A stretch of DNA of 64,000 bases from JBPCNH01 sp051001455 (GCA_051001455.1 JBPCNH010000004.1:62001-126000), one strand, 5' to 3'. Shown: positions 41,260 through 50,729, numbered from the stretch's first letter. Numbers and translations: made by a program. The notes: generated by a model not told the origin, from the sequence alone.

Positions 41260-42855
41260 GGTGTCGTCCGAAGCCGTCGCCGCCTTGTTCCCGCCTCGTT
41301 TGAAAGCGCGCTTCTTGATCCGGTTCAACACGATCTTCTCCTCCTCGTCCAGCCCGAGGAGCTTCAGGAAGAAGAGATACGCAAGGGTCGCCACCACCAG
41401 GCCACCGGCATCGAATAGCAAGCTTTCCACGGGCAGCAGCGTCCATCCCAGCAGCACGAGGGCCGCTCCGATCGTGGCGACGACCGGCTTGTAGAACGTC
41501 CGGCCGAAGGGCTGCACGCCGACGAGGAAGTACGCCTCGATTACACGAACCGTATTGATGATGGCCGTCACGATCGAATCCACCACCGCCATCCCGAGAG
41601 CCCCGTGTTGAGGGACGAGCCACACACCTAGCGCTATGTACAACACCACGCCCACGGCAGAGTTGATGAAGTTCACGCCGGGGTGACCCGTCATCGAGAT
41701 CACGTATCCGGTTGGACCGGTACCCGTGTAGAAGATGTTGCCGATGGCAAGGACCATCACTACCGGCGCGGCCCCGGCAGCTTTTTCACCGTAGAACCAC
41801 ACGAAGACATCCGGGACGATCAGCAATGCTACGAACACCGGGAACGAGAAGGTCGCTATCCATCGGTTGATGAGTTGGTAGAGCGAGCGCAATCTGTCTA
41901 TCTCGCCGCGCTCATGAAGATCCGATACGACCGGCGCCCAGATGTTCACGATGCCGCCCAGGAATACGGTTCCGGGCCCCTGCAACGACAGCGCGATGCC
42001 GAACAGACCCACCTCGAAATCCGAGCTGAAGGCCCCGAGGATGAGCAAGCCTAGTCCCAGGGTCTGAACGCCCAGGAGGGATGCGCCCATCTGCGGTACC
42101 GCGAACCGAAACATCGGGCCCACCTCGCGCTCCGCCTGCGCCGTCCTCTCCTGCTCGGTCATGAGCCGTCGGAGATAGAAGGCGATCAGGACGATCGCTA
42201 CGGCGACCGAGATGTTGAGGGACACGACGGCTCCGGTGACCCCGAAGCCGAGAGCCAGGGCCGAGATACCGAAGACGAAACGGACTACCGGTTGGACGAT
42301 GTTCCCGGCGATGACCGACGGGACCATCGTCTTGTAAGCCTGCGTCGCGTAACGCAGCACCTGCAACATCGCGAACAGTGGTACGTAGAACGCAGCCACC
42401 CACAAGAGATCGGCGAGCCGGTCACGCTGCACCGGGTCCTCCCTCTCGAAGACCCATGCGATCTTCTCTGGGAAGAGGAGCACCGCCGCCATCACCAGCA
42501 GAGACATGGTGAGGACACCGACGACCCCGATGACGATGGCGCCCTTCACCCGCTCCGGCTTCCCGGCGGCGCGCGCCCGGGCGACGAACCTCATCGTGGC
42601 GTAGTTGAGCCCCAGCAGCCCGACCTGAGACAGGTTGGCGGCGACCTGGGCCACAAGGCGATATAGGCCGTAGGCGCCGGGACTCAACAACCGGACGAAA
42701 GCAGCCCCGAAGACGAAGGAGAGGCTCCGCTGCGAGATCTGACCGGCTATCTGCACCGCTCCGCCCTTGGCGACGACCCGCACGTCGGCTCTCGCGTCCT
42801 CGGACAGGCCGGGCTCTGCGGGTCGACCTGTTTCGCTCAACCGCGCGCCTTCCAC
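41257..42855 (-). CDS. Polysaccharide flippase (Wzx/MATE-like)
   Basis: This 532-residue protein has about 12-14 membrane helices in the pattern of the MVF/polysaccharide-transport superfamily, beginning with GAVQIAGQISQRSLSFVFGA at about residue 30. It probably flips lipid-linked repeat units of the surface polymer across the membrane. GTG 42855 lies 19 bases inside the preceding ligase gene. TTG 42840, which follows GGAAGG by seven bases and overlaps the ligase stop as TTGA, is an equally good start and would remove five residues. The C-terminus is basic and cytoplasmic. Confidence 0.88.
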   Translation of the reverse strand: MEGARLSETGRPAEPGLSEDARADVRVVAKGGAVQIAGQISQRSLSFVFGAAFVRLLSPGAYGLYRLVAQVAANLSQVGLLGLNYATMRFVARARAAGKPERVKGAIVIGVVGVLTMSLLVMAAVLLFPEKIAWVFEREDPVQRDRLADLLWVAAFYVPLFAMLQVLRYATQAYKTMVPSVIAGNIVQPVVRFVFGISALALGFGVTGAVVSLNISVAVAIVLIAFYLRRLMTEQERTAQAEREVGPMFRFAVPQMGASLLGVQTLGLGLLILGAFSSDFEVGLFGIALSLQGPGTVFLGGIVNIWAPVVSDLHERGEIDRLRSLYQLINRWIATFSFPVFVALLIVPDVFVWFYGEKAAGAAPVVMVLAIGNIFYTGTGPTGYVISMTGHPGVNFINSAVGVVLYIALGVWLVPQHGALGMAVVDSIVTAIINTVRVIEAYFLVGVQPFGRTFYKPVVATIGAALVLLGWTLLPVESLLFDAGGLVVATLAYLFFLKLLGLDEEEKIVLNRIKKRAFKRGGNKAATASDDT

Positions 42856-44600
42856 GGGAGGATCGATGACGGAAGCCGGTCGTTACCCGCCATCGCAAGA
42901 CCAAGGATCAGGGCCACCGTCAGCGTGTAGGTCGGCTCTACGTAGAGGGAAAGGATGACCGCGTGCGCGCCGGTTATAGCGACCGACGTCGCCGCCATCG
43001 TGGCGAAGATACGTTCGTCGCCCTCACGTACCCGCGCCGCAGCCCTCGCATGCAATCCGGCCAGCAGATAAAGCGCCACGATCGCGGCCGCACCTGGCAG
43101 ACCCGTCCTGAAGAGATAGTTGAGATAGGTCGAGTGGGTGCCGGCGCGGGGAACGTAGCGCTGTCCTTCACCTTCCCGCACGGTGCCCGACTCTGTACGC
43201 GGCTGCGCTGTTCCGTAACCTAAGAACAGATGCTTGCTCTTGAGGAACCCGAGCGTGTCGGTATAGAGATCGGCGCGCGTTGAAACGCTTGCTCCACCCC
43301 CCGCGCGGCCGCTTAGTGGATCGACACGGTAAAGAGAGAAGAAAACCCCGGTGATAACCAGCGCCATGAGCATGAATGCGGCGATGTACTCGAGTTTTAA
43401 TCGCCTCGCGATCTTCCCATCGAGCCACAGGTAGGCGAAGCCGACCAGCACGGCGACCCAAGCGCCTCGTGCCAGCGAGAAAGCCACACCGAACAGGCAC
43501 GCCGCAACGCCGAGCCGTCCGAGCTGGCGGCGACGGGTTGCGCCCGTCCACATCAGAAAGAAAGCGAACGGCAACACGGCCGCACAGGCACCAGCGTAAG
43601 TGAGGGCGTTACGGGGCAACGATCTCAATCGAGGAACGGTGTTCGCCGCCGCCAGGCCAACATTGTCGTAAGCCAGCTCGATCCCCGCCTCGCCGAGGAG
43701 GGCTGCATGGTCGCGCGCCGAACCCCGGAAGCGGACTACAAGGCTGTTCTCGTATGCCCTGAATTTCGGACGAAAGACGTCGAAGTCGGGGAGCCCGGGC
43801 TCAGAGGCCTTCACATCTTGCAACTTACGCTCGAGCTCCACGACCCCTGCGTTCTTGGAGCGCGCGTACTTGATCATCCCGATCGCATTGGGAAACGCGT
43901 CGAGCCCGTAAGCAGCTTCGACACGGTGGCGAACCTCCGTGTTCTGCAAACTCTGGATGTTCACTCCCAGCCACTGGAGGAGCACCACCCCGGACAGAAC
44001 GATGATGAAAGCAACGAGGCCGGAGGCTACCTGCGCCCTGTCCGACAACGAGCGAAGCGAGTCGACCACGGTCAGGAGAGCTGCCGTGATGACGAACTGG
44101 ATGCCGAGCAACAACAAGAAATGCCTGAGGTCGAGAGACGAAACGACCACGACGCCGAGGCCGGTCCAGAAGAGGAGGAACAGCGGGATCGCTACCCACT
44201 TACCGCCGCGCGGCCACCGGCGCTCACGGAGCAGACTCCAGAGCCACCGAAGCGATACCGCCGTCCATCCGGCCAGGATCAGCAACGGCAGCATGTCGAC
44301 CAACCACCCCGCCACCCCGGCGAACAACGGTGAAACGAGCGCCCACGGCAATGGAAGCACCAGCGCCAGCGCGACCGCCATCACGACGAAGGCCCACAGA
44401 GCGATGACGCCCCCCTGCAAGGTCGTCGTGGCGAACGCGGCCACCCCGACGACGAGCGCGCCCAAGGCCAGCATCCACAGCCTGTCGTCGGTCCTACCCC
44501 GGCCCGAAGCGGGCAGGCGCCTCAGGACCCCGTGGCGGAGCCGATCGACAGGCGGGTCGGAAGGGGTCTCAGGACCCGGGCTGTTCGACACGGACGCCAC
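42837..44600 (-). CDS. O-antigen ligase/Wzy-family membrane protein
   Basis: The protein has 587 residues from GTG 44600, which lies two bases after the stop of the upstream gene; the frame extends further upstream but with a composition unlike protein. About a dozen helices surround an extracytoplasmic loop (about 250-330) that includes the region VELERKLQDVKASEPGLPDFD. The typical ligase segment with RGAWVAVLVGFAYLWL and a later GAGTHSTYLNYLFRTGLPG-like stretch (ligase-type His-x-x-x-L) supports the WaaL/O-antigen polymerase call. It would polymerise or ligate glycan units after flipping. It lies in an operon with the flippase and the large membrane protein upstream. Confidence 0.82.
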   Translation of the reverse strand: MASVSNSPGPETPSDPPVDRLRHGVLRRLPASGRGRTDDRLWMLALGALVVGVAAFATTTLQGGVIALWAFVVMAVALALVLPLPWALVSPLFAGVAGWLVDMLPLLILAGWTAVSLRWLWSLLRERRWPRGGKWVAIPLFLLFWTGLGVVVVSSLDLRHFLLLLGIQFVITAALLTVVDSLRSLSDRAQVASGLVAFIIVLSGVVLLQWLGVNIQSLQNTEVRHRVEAAYGLDAFPNAIGMIKYARSKNAGVVELERKLQDVKASEPGLPDFDVFRPKFRAYENSLVVRFRGSARDHAALLGEAGIELAYDNVGLAAANTVPRLRSLPRNALTYAGACAAVLPFAFFLMWTGATRRRQLGRLGVAACLFGVAFSLARGAWVAVLVGFAYLWLDGKIARRLKLEYIAAFMLMALVITGVFFSLYRVDPLSGRAGGGASVSTRADLYTDTLGFLKSKHLFLGYGTAQPRTESGTVREGEGQRYVPRAGTHSTYLNYLFRTGLPGAAAIVALYLLAGLHARAAARVREGDERIFATMAATSVAITGAHAVILSLYVEPTYTLTVALILGLAMAGNDRLPSSILPWKARG

Positions 44601-44601
44601 G

Positions 44602-46593
44602 CTACCGGTGTTCCACACGTGAGGAGGGGATGCTCCGCCCTCTGATGAGCAAACCGATGGCGGCGGCCAGCAGGACCGATATCCAGGCCAGCCCCGGCGA
44701 CATAGGAGCCCTCGTGACCGCCAACACAGCCGTACCCGAGATGGCCAATAGACCCAGAGCGAGCGCCGGCACGAGACCGAGCAAGACCGGCAGGCCGAGG
44801 TCGCCCGGTACAGGTTCCTCTCGGCGGGACGAGCCGATCGCCCCGGCCGCCGGCCAACCCGTACCCAGCAGGAGCAGCAGCACCAGAGCGGTGGCGAGGA
44901 AACGCAGTCCGCCGGCCACCTCGGAGGGGCCCTCGGGGTCCGGCGCGCGTGCGTCACCGGACACCCCGCCGGAGTCAACGACCGGGCCTTGCACTACCCA
45001 GGTGGTTCGGTTCGCGGGCACTCGCTCGAGCGCCTCATCGGTATTGAAGGTAGAGAGCACCACGAAGAGCGGCTCGCTCTTATCGTCCTCGAGGATGCCC
45101 GCTACATCATCGAGAGATGATGCAGAGAGCGAGCGGTAGTAGTCGCTCGTACCGGCCGATGGTTTACCCGCGGAGAGATCGCTGAACGATCCGAGGTAAT
45201 AGCTCGCGCTCGGTTGCGCAGGTCCCGCGATCGCGTAGCGAGTCACGTTCCCGGCTCGCTTAGCGAAACCATAGATGCGCACGTCTTCGGTCGCGTCGGT
45301 ACTCACCACGAAGATCACCGGTCGGGATGGATCGTCCCCCAGCCGGGTCCTGACGGCATCGAGCTCCACCCGCTCCTCCGGAGTGACCCAGGCGTCGCGA
45401 GGATCGTTCCACTCGGTCGCTCGATACCCGACGAACAGATTCGACAAGACGAGAAGAGCAAGTGCGGGAACCAGCAAGAGCGACACGTTACGCGATGCTG
45501 CCGTCCGATCAAGTGCGAAACGCAAGCAGTAGTAAACGCCCAATGCGGCAAGCAACACCCACGCCAAGGTCGTGTTGAAGAACCGGTAGTACGGATAAGC
45601 GGCGCCGACTAAGAGTCCCAGGACGCCGACCAGCGGGGTCAGCCATGCGACCGTCATCCGTACCATGTCGTTCTGAAGAGCCTTTCGGCCTGCGGCGAGC
45701 GATCCGGCCGCTCCGAAGAGAACAAGCGGAAGGTTCAATACAGGACGCATCACTCCTATCCAGTCGGTGAGCCTCCGCTTGAAGAACGAGGCCGGCGCAG
45801 GCGGTGGCAAGGCCGCGTCGCCCGGAGAAGCGGAAGGTCCCCACAACCCTCCCTTCCACGCGACGTAGGTGACCACGAGCGAAAGCAGCCCTGCACCCAC
45901 GACCCAAACTTCTTCCGCGACGACTCTGGAGCGATCTTCATCTTCTACGAGAAACCTCAAGAACGCCGCGATACAAAGTACGCCGATGAAGATGACCAAC
46001 GTCGTGGGATGTGTGATCCCGACGACGAAGAGAAGCGTGATGAAACAGAAACGTGCGCGCCAAGTCGTTCGTACGGAATCGAGCAAGAACAGCGACGCGG
46101 CCAGTACCGCCAACGCGAACATGTTGTCGATGTAACCGGCGAACGGAGGGAACAGGAGCATGCCGGCAGAGCTAAGAGCTACGGCGTGCCAAGCAAGGGG
46201 ATCGCGCAGGTGCTTGTACGCGAAGCCCGCCAACAGCAGTGGGATGACGATGCGCAGCCCAACGGTCAGCAAGATGGTCGGCTTCAGAAAGGAGATCCCC
46301 GTTGTCTGGCGCAGGATCGCGAGCGTGACGGGAGTGGCAACACGGTACCCATTCGAATACATGTCGAGCGGGCCCGTTATTCCCAACAACTCGGGAGCGT
46401 CGTTCGCGATCAAGGCCTCGGTTCGCCAGGTGTAATACGCGAGATCCTCGCGGGGAGGAGGGCGGTTCGGATTGATGAAGAAGGTCCAGGAGAACGCGAC
46501 GGCGATCACCAGCGTGGTGAGGACCAGGAGCGCGGGGTTCGCAGAGGGACCGGTAGGCCCGCGACGGGTTCTCTCTGCCACGAAGGACGTCAC
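44602..46593 (-). CDS. Large multi-spanning membrane protein, possible GT-C glycosyltransferase
   Basis: The protein is 663 residues from GTG 46593, whose GTGA overlaps the stop of the preceding gene; GTG 46611 would add six residues. About ten helices lie in the first 400 residues, with an early outer loop rich in acidic residues (REDLAYYTWRTEALIANDAPE) resembling GT-C enzymes that use polyprenyl-phosphate sugars. An outer soluble part (about 405-560: RPVIFVVSTDATEDVRIYGF, FVVLSTFNTDEALERVP) follows, then three or four more helices. I cannot name the family. The gene at 57744 has a similar layout. Confidence 0.65.
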   Translation of the reverse strand: MTSFVAERTRRGPTGPSANPALLVLTTLVIAVAFSWTFFINPNRPPPREDLAYYTWRTEALIANDAPELLGITGPLDMYSNGYRVATPVTLAILRQTTGISFLKPTILLTVGLRIVIPLLLAGFAYKHLRDPLAWHAVALSSAGMLLFPPFAGYIDNMFALAVLAASLFLLDSVRTTWRARFCFITLLFVVGITHPTTLVIFIGVLCIAAFLRFLVEDEDRSRVVAEEVWVVGAGLLSLVVTYVAWKGGLWGPSASPGDAALPPPAPASFFKRRLTDWIGVMRPVLNLPLVLFGAAGSLAAGRKALQNDMVRMTVAWLTPLVGVLGLLVGAAYPYYRFFNTTLAWVLLAALGVYYCLRFALDRTAASRNVSLLLVPALALLVLSNLFVGYRATEWNDPRDAWVTPEERVELDAVRTRLGDDPSRPVIFVVSTDATEDVRIYGFAKRAGNVTRYAIAGPAQPSASYYLGSFSDLSAGKPSAGTSDYYRSLSASSLDDVAGILEDDKSEPLFVVLSTFNTDEALERVPANRTTWVVQGPVVDSGGVSGDARAPDPEGPSEVAGGLRFLATALVLLLLLGTGWPAAGAIGSSRREEPVPGDLGLPVLLGLVPALALGLLAISGTAVLAVTRAPMSPGLAWISVLLAAAIGLLIRGRSIPSSRVEHR

Positions 46594-47915
46594 TCTGCCG
46601 ACGCCCGGCACTGCAGCCGGCCGATCTGCTCCCGGGGTGCGGCGAGATCGAAGAGATGGGACGCGCCGATGTCGCCGGGAAGACGCCGCTCGGTGACGTC
46701 GCCCACCTTCAAGCCGGCGAGATGACCGGCGATGACGTCGGAAGTTACCCCCTCCGGGAGATCTCTCTGCAGGAACACCTGGGTAGGAGTGACGGCCTCG
46801 ACGACCGGGCCGAAGGCGTCGTCCAAGACTCCTCGCACACGCTCCGGATCGATCGCCACCGAAGGAACGTCCTCGGGATCGAGCGGATGCCCCCCGTCGG
46901 CAGTCAGCGCGACCACGTATCTACCCTCCCCTACCACCTCATCGAGAACGCCGAGCAGCCGGCCCAGGCGGCGGTCGGCTCCCGTCACGGCCTCGTTCGT
47001 CTGCTCCGAATCCACGCCGTGCGCCGCTCCGGCTAACGCGATCGCGTCATCGACGACGGTCAACAGATCGGGGATGCGGTCGGCTCCCCAGTCCCCGGAA
47101 GTGATGTCGAGCACGGCATCGGCCGCCTGGACCGACCCGGTCAGGGCTTCTTCCTGTTGACGCTGCCAGCGCTCGTAGAGGGGAACCGCCAGCAAGCCCG
47201 GGGGGGCATGCCCGCCGTCGAGCGAGACTTGGTCGATGGTCCCATCGCTGCGACGGATGATCTCGTCGGTGATCCCGTGGGTCGCAGGCCACCTCCCCGT
47301 CGCCAGCGTCGCTGCAGCAACGGCCGGCCCGAGCCCGAGCGTCCCAGCTCTGCCTTCGTAGGCGACGCCTCCCTCGATCATCCGTAGGAGGTTGGGCCAG
47401 TCGCCCGGCCATTGCTCGAGCACGTTCCACCCCCCTCCTTGCCACACCACCGTCAGCACCAGCCGGGGACTCGGGCGTCGCAGGCTGCGCGCGTCGATCC
47501 TGCCGACCTCGGGCAGCGGGGTTCCGTCGGCGCTGACCGACCCCTTCAGCAAGCTCGCCAAGGTAGGTGCCACATCTGCATGAGTGGCAGAGCTCCCAGT
47601 GAAGCCCGCCACGTCCACCCGCCCCGGGGCGAAGAACACGATCGGAACAGAGGCGAGAGAGGGGTCTAGCCCGGACGGCCCGCCCCGGACATCCCGGGGA
47701 TCGAGGAAGACTCCGGACCGCGTCGCCAAGAGGATCTCGCCCGAGCGCGACTCGTGCACCCCTCGCTGCAAGATGTCCAAACGGTTCTCGAGAGCGCAGG
47801 CCTGCTCGGAGAGAGAACGGGGTTCCTCCCCCTGCTGCGAGAGGAGAGCTGCGGCCCCTGCGATCAGTAGTAGGACGAGGGCGAGGGCGGGCCACCCTTT
47901 CCTCACCCAGTCCAT
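46590..47915 (-). CDS. Membrane-anchored alkaline phosphatase-fold protein, probably inactive
   Basis: The 441-residue protein starts at ATG 47915, seven bases after TACTCT. One membrane helix (about 8-24) anchors an outer domain. The C-terminal two thirds align with the phosphodiesterases of this locus: LTVVWQGGGWNVLEQ matches GLDGAAWHLLDP, and GPAVAAATLATGRWPATHG matches TPPAWTSAVTGVNPGRHG. The first metal-binding Asp is Gln, the nucleophile Thr is Pro, and the SDHG site reads TADGGH. The fold seems kept but the active site lost, so a structural or regulatory role is more likely. It overlaps the next membrane-protein gene by GTGA. Confidence 0.65.
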   Translation of the reverse strand: MDWVRKGWPALALVLLLIAGAAALLSQQGEEPRSLSEQACALENRLDILQRGVHESRSGEILLATRSGVFLDPRDVRGGPSGLDPSLASVPIVFFAPGRVDVAGFTGSSATHADVAPTLASLLKGSVSADGTPLPEVGRIDARSLRRPSPRLVLTVVWQGGGWNVLEQWPGDWPNLLRMIEGGVAYEGRAGTLGLGPAVAAATLATGRWPATHGITDEIIRRSDGTIDQVSLDGGHAPPGLLAVPLYERWQRQQEEALTGSVQAADAVLDITSGDWGADRIPDLLTVVDDAIALAGAAHGVDSEQTNEAVTGADRRLGRLLGVLDEVVGEGRYVVALTADGGHPLDPEDVPSVAIDPERVRGVLDDAFGPVVEAVTPTQVFLQRDLPEGVTSDVIAGHLAGLKVGDVTERRLPGDIGASHLFDLAAPREQIGRLQCRASAE

Positions 47916-47922
47916 GGCCGGG

Positions 47923-47928
47923 AGAGTA
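47923..47928 (-). promoter_or_regulatory. Leaderless -10 box (TACTCT) of the phosphatase-fold gene
   Basis: On the minus strand TACTCT ends seven bases before the ATG at 47915, probably starting the operon that runs through the ligase and flippase. Confidence 0.5.
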
Positions 47929-47963
47929 CCGCCGGGCCACACCCGTCGGCTTACACCCCCTAC

Positions 47964-47992
47964 TTACGGTACGGTAGGCTACGGTAGCGTAA
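47964..47992. promoter_or_regulatory. 29-bp imperfect palindrome, candidate TetR operator for the desaturase operon
   Basis: Twelve of 14 base pairs around the centre (47978) are symmetric, with TTACG and CGTAA ends and repeated TACGGTA units. It ends 21 bases before the desaturase GTG and covers a TAGGCT that could be the -10. The second gene of this operon encodes a TetR repressor, the likely ligand-responsive binder. Confidence 0.65.
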
Positions 47993-48013
47993 CCAGACAC
48001 GAAGGAGCTTCAC

Positions 48014-48970
48014 GTGAGCCAGACCCTGCTCGACCAGCCATCCTCACCAGTTGCGGAGGTGCCGGGCGTCCGCCCCGTGCATCCGGCCAAGCTGCGACTC
48101 CAACGGCGCTTGGTGCTGGTCGTAACGATCGTGCCGTTCATCGGTTTCGCACTGGCCGTGGCGACCCTCTGGGGTACGGGGCTGAGTGCGGTCGACGCCG
48201 GCATCTTCGCAGTGATATACGTCTTCACCGGCATGGGAGTCACGGTCGGCTTCCACCGTTACTTCACACACAAGAGCTTCCGGCCCACGCGCTCGTTCGA
48301 GGCAGTGCTCGCCGTCGCAGGGTCCATGTCCGTGCAGGGATCGATCATCGAATGGGTGGCCGATCATCGCAGGCACCACGCGCACTCCGATCAACAAGGT
48401 GATCCGCACTCTCCCCACCTCGACGAAGGTCCGGGGATCAGAGGGGTCCTCAAAGGCCTGTGGCACGCCCACATGGGCTGGTTCTTCGACGACGAGGAGA
48501 CGGATCGCAACCGGTGGGCTCCGGACCTGATGCGCGACCCGATGATCAAAAAGATCGACCGGGCGTTCCCATGGCTGACGCTACTTACCTTCACGTTGCC
48601 GCCGGTCCTCGGGTTCGCGTTCACTGGCACGGCTACCGGCGCGCTCACCGCGTTCCTATGGGGATCGCTGGCCCGCATATTCATGCTTCACCACGTCACG
48701 TGGAGCATCAACTCGATCTGTCACTTCTTCGGCAAGCGTGAGTACGACACCACCGACCACAGCACCAACAACTGGCCCCTGGCGCTGATCTCTTTCGGCG
48801 AGTCGTGGCACAACAACCATCACGCTTTCCCGAGCTCGGCCGTGCACGGTCTCAAGAAGACGCAACCCGACATCAGTGCCGCCTTCATCCGCTTCACCGA
48901 AAAGGTCGGGCTGGTGAAGGACGTCAAAGTCGTGTCGGACAAACAACTGGCGGCCAAGAAACGCGGCTGA
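48014..48970 (+). CDS. Acyl-CoA/fatty-acid delta-9-type desaturase
   Basis: This 318-residue membrane di-iron enzyme has the three histidine boxes: HRYFTH (about residue 79), HRRHH (about 117) and HNNHH (about 261). Two pairs of hydrophobic helices hold it in the membrane. It inserts a cis double bond into a saturated acyl chain using O2 and reductant. The start is GTG 48014 with Shine-Dalgarno AAGGAG. A 29-bp palindrome precedes it and a TetR gene follows after 22 bases, so unsaturated-lipid synthesis is likely under feedback control by acyl-CoA. It is divergent from the phosphatase-fold gene. Confidence 0.93.
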   Translation: MSQTLLDQPSSPVAEVPGVRPVHPAKLRLQRRLVLVVTIVPFIGFALAVATLWGTGLSAVDAGIFAVIYVFTGMGVTVGFHRYFTHKSFRPTRSFEAVLAVAGSMSVQGSIIEWVADHRRHHAHSDQQGDPHSPHLDEGPGIRGVLKGLWHAHMGWFFDDEETDRNRWAPDLMRDPMIKKIDRAFPWLTLLTFTLPPVLGFAFTGTATGALTAFLWGSLARIFMLHHVTWSINSICHFFGKREYDTTDHSTNNWPLALISFGESWHNNHHAFPSSAVHGLKKTQPDISAAFIRFTEKVGLVKDVKVVSDKQLAAKKRG

Positions 48971-48992
48971 CCCCGGGTCGGAACCAAGAAAA

Positions 48993-49628
48993 GTGAACAA
49001 AGACAAACGCGTACGGATGACCGCGCGCGAACGGCGCGCCCAGCTTCTGGACGTCGGACGCTCGTTGTTCGCAGAGCGGGGCTACGAAGCCACCTCGATC
49101 GAAGAGATCGCCAAGCAAGCGAAGATCACCAAACCCGTCGTCTACGAGCACTTCGGCGGGAAAGAAGGCCTTTACGCAGTCATAGTGGATCGTGAGGTCG
49201 AAGGGCTGCTCGGCCGGATCTCCAGCGCACTCGACGCCGACCACCCCCGGATGAAGCTATGGCAGGCCGCCAATGCGTTCCTCGCCTACATCGAAGCCGA
49301 ACCGGATGGTTTCAGGATCCTCGTACGCGACTCCCCCGTCGCCAGCTCATCGGGCACGCTCGCCAGCGTCATCGGTGACATCGCGTCGCAGGTAGAGCAC
49401 ATCCTCGGTGAGGAATTCGGGGCGCGAGGCTATGAGCGCCGCCTAGCGGAGATGTATTCACAAGCCCTGGTGGGCATGGTCGCGCTCGTCGGACAATGGT
49501 GGCTCGACGCGGGAGAGCCCGACAAAGAGGTCGTAGCCAGTCACCTGGTCAACCTCGCGTGGAACGGACTGAGCGATCTCGATCCGAAACCGGCGCCTCC
49601 GGATAAACAAGAAGTGGCAGGGCATTGA
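48993..49628 (+). CDS. TetR-family transcriptional regulator
   Basis: The 211-residue protein has a TetR helix-turn-helix at residues about 13-60: LLDVGRSLFAERGYEATSIE, then IAKQAKITKPVVYEHFGGKE. The C-terminal helical ligand domain (about 65-195) is of the usual size. GTG 48993 is taken as the start; ATG 49017, just before the homeodomain-like region, is an alternative. It is co-transcribed with the desaturase and most probably binds the palindrome at 47964-47992, with an acyl-CoA ligand as in other desaturase-linked TetR proteins. It might also act on other lipid genes. Confidence 0.9.
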   Translation: MNKDKRVRMTARERRAQLLDVGRSLFAERGYEATSIEEIAKQAKITKPVVYEHFGGKEGLYAVIVDREVEGLLGRISSALDADHPRMKLWQAANAFLAYIEAEPDGFRILVRDSPVASSSGTLASVIGDIASQVEHILGEEFGARGYERRLAEMYSQALVGMVALVGQWWLDAGEPDKEVVASHLVNLAWNGLSDLDPKPAPPDKQEVAGH

Positions 49629-49694
49629 TCACCCGGTTCGGCTAGCCTTGCCTGGTCGCCGGCGTCCCCGGCGCCCGTCTACGGAGAACCGCCA

Positions 49695-50729
49695 ATGACC
49701 TTACGGATCGTCGGAGCACTAGTGGCCGCGCTTATCGCGGCGTATGCGATCGTGCGCTACCGCAAGGGGCTTCTGCGGCGAGGCGAGGCGCTCATCATCG
49801 CCCTCGTCGTGCTCGCGCTCGCGATAGCTGCGGTTCAACCAGACCTGCTGGATCCCCTCTTGGGTTCCTTAGGTTTCGAGCGTGGTCAACGGCGCCGCAT
49901 CATCGGTTTGCTCGTGCTCTCGAACCTCTTCACCCTCGCTCTGTTGTTCCGAGGTTTCTCCCGCGATGACCAGCTCTCCAAAGAGGTGGGGGATCTGGTC
50001 GACCAGATGGCGCTGAAGAGATTGAAAGATGAGACGGCGGTTCCTTCCGGCGGTTGCGTGGTCGTCATCCCGGCCTATAACGAAGCGGACAACCTGCCAT
50101 GGGTTCTCGGACGGATGCCAGCATCGGTCCGAGGTCTATCGGTAACCCCGACCGTCATCGCAGACGGGTGCACGGACTCCACCGAAGAAGTGGCTCGGAG
50201 CCTCGGAGCTATCGTCATCCGCCGAGACCTGCGACGCGGCTCGGGCGCGGCGGTGCGGCTCGGTTACCAGGCCGCGCTCGATGCAGGGGCCAAAGCGGTC
50301 GTGACACTCGATGCCGACGGACAACATGATCCCGAAGAGATAGAGCGGTTGCTCACCCCCTTGCTGGACGGAGATATCGACATGGTCCAAGGGTCGAGAG
50401 TCTTGGGCTCGTTCGAGGTCGAGTCACATGTCCGGCGCCGCGGCGTTGCCTTCTTCGCTCGGTTGCTCAGCACGCTCGCTCGCACGAAGGTCACAGATCC
50501 TTCCACCGGATACCGCGCGATCACGGCAAGCGCACTGAGTCGACTGGATCTCCGCCAGGACCAGTTCTACGTCAGTGAGGTCATCCTCGACTCTGCCCGC
50601 AAGGGCCTCCGGGTAGAGGAGGTCCCGATAACTCTTCGAGCGCGAGCGTCCGGCACGACCAAGAAGCCCACGACGATCCGTTATGCGTGGGGTTTCAGCA
50701 AAGCGATAGTGCGGACCTGGCTGCGCTAG
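49695..50729 (+). CDS. DUF2304-GT2 fusion glycosyltransferase
   Basis: The 344-residue protein joins two domains that are usually separate neighbouring genes. Residues 1-115 are DUF2304-like, with three membrane helices (VGALVAALIAAYAIV; ALIIALVVLALAIAAV; IIGLLVLSNLFTLALLF) and a charged coiled segment. Residues about 120-330 are a GT2 domain of the polyprenyl-phosphate mannose/glucose synthase type: VVIPAYNEADNLPWVLGRM, VIADGCTDST, VTLDADGQHDPEEI (DxD metal site) and DPSTGYRAIT. It probably makes a polyprenyl-phosphate sugar at the membrane. Shine-Dalgarno GGAG lies upstream of the ATG. Confidence 0.85.
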   Translation: MTLRIVGALVAALIAAYAIVRYRKGLLRRGEALIIALVVLALAIAAVQPDLLDPLLGSLGFERGQRRRIIGLLVLSNLFTLALLFRGFSRDDQLSKEVGDLVDQMALKRLKDETAVPSGGCVVVIPAYNEADNLPWVLGRMPASVRGLSVTPTVIADGCTDSTEEVARSLGAIVIRRDLRRGSGAAVRLGYQAALDAGAKAVVTLDADGQHDPEEIERLLTPLLDGDIDMVQGSRVLGSFEVESHVRRRGVAFFARLLSTLARTKVTDPSTGYRAITASALSRLDLRQDQFYVSEVILDSARKGLRVEEVPITLRARASGTTKKPTTIRYAWGFSKAIVRTWLR

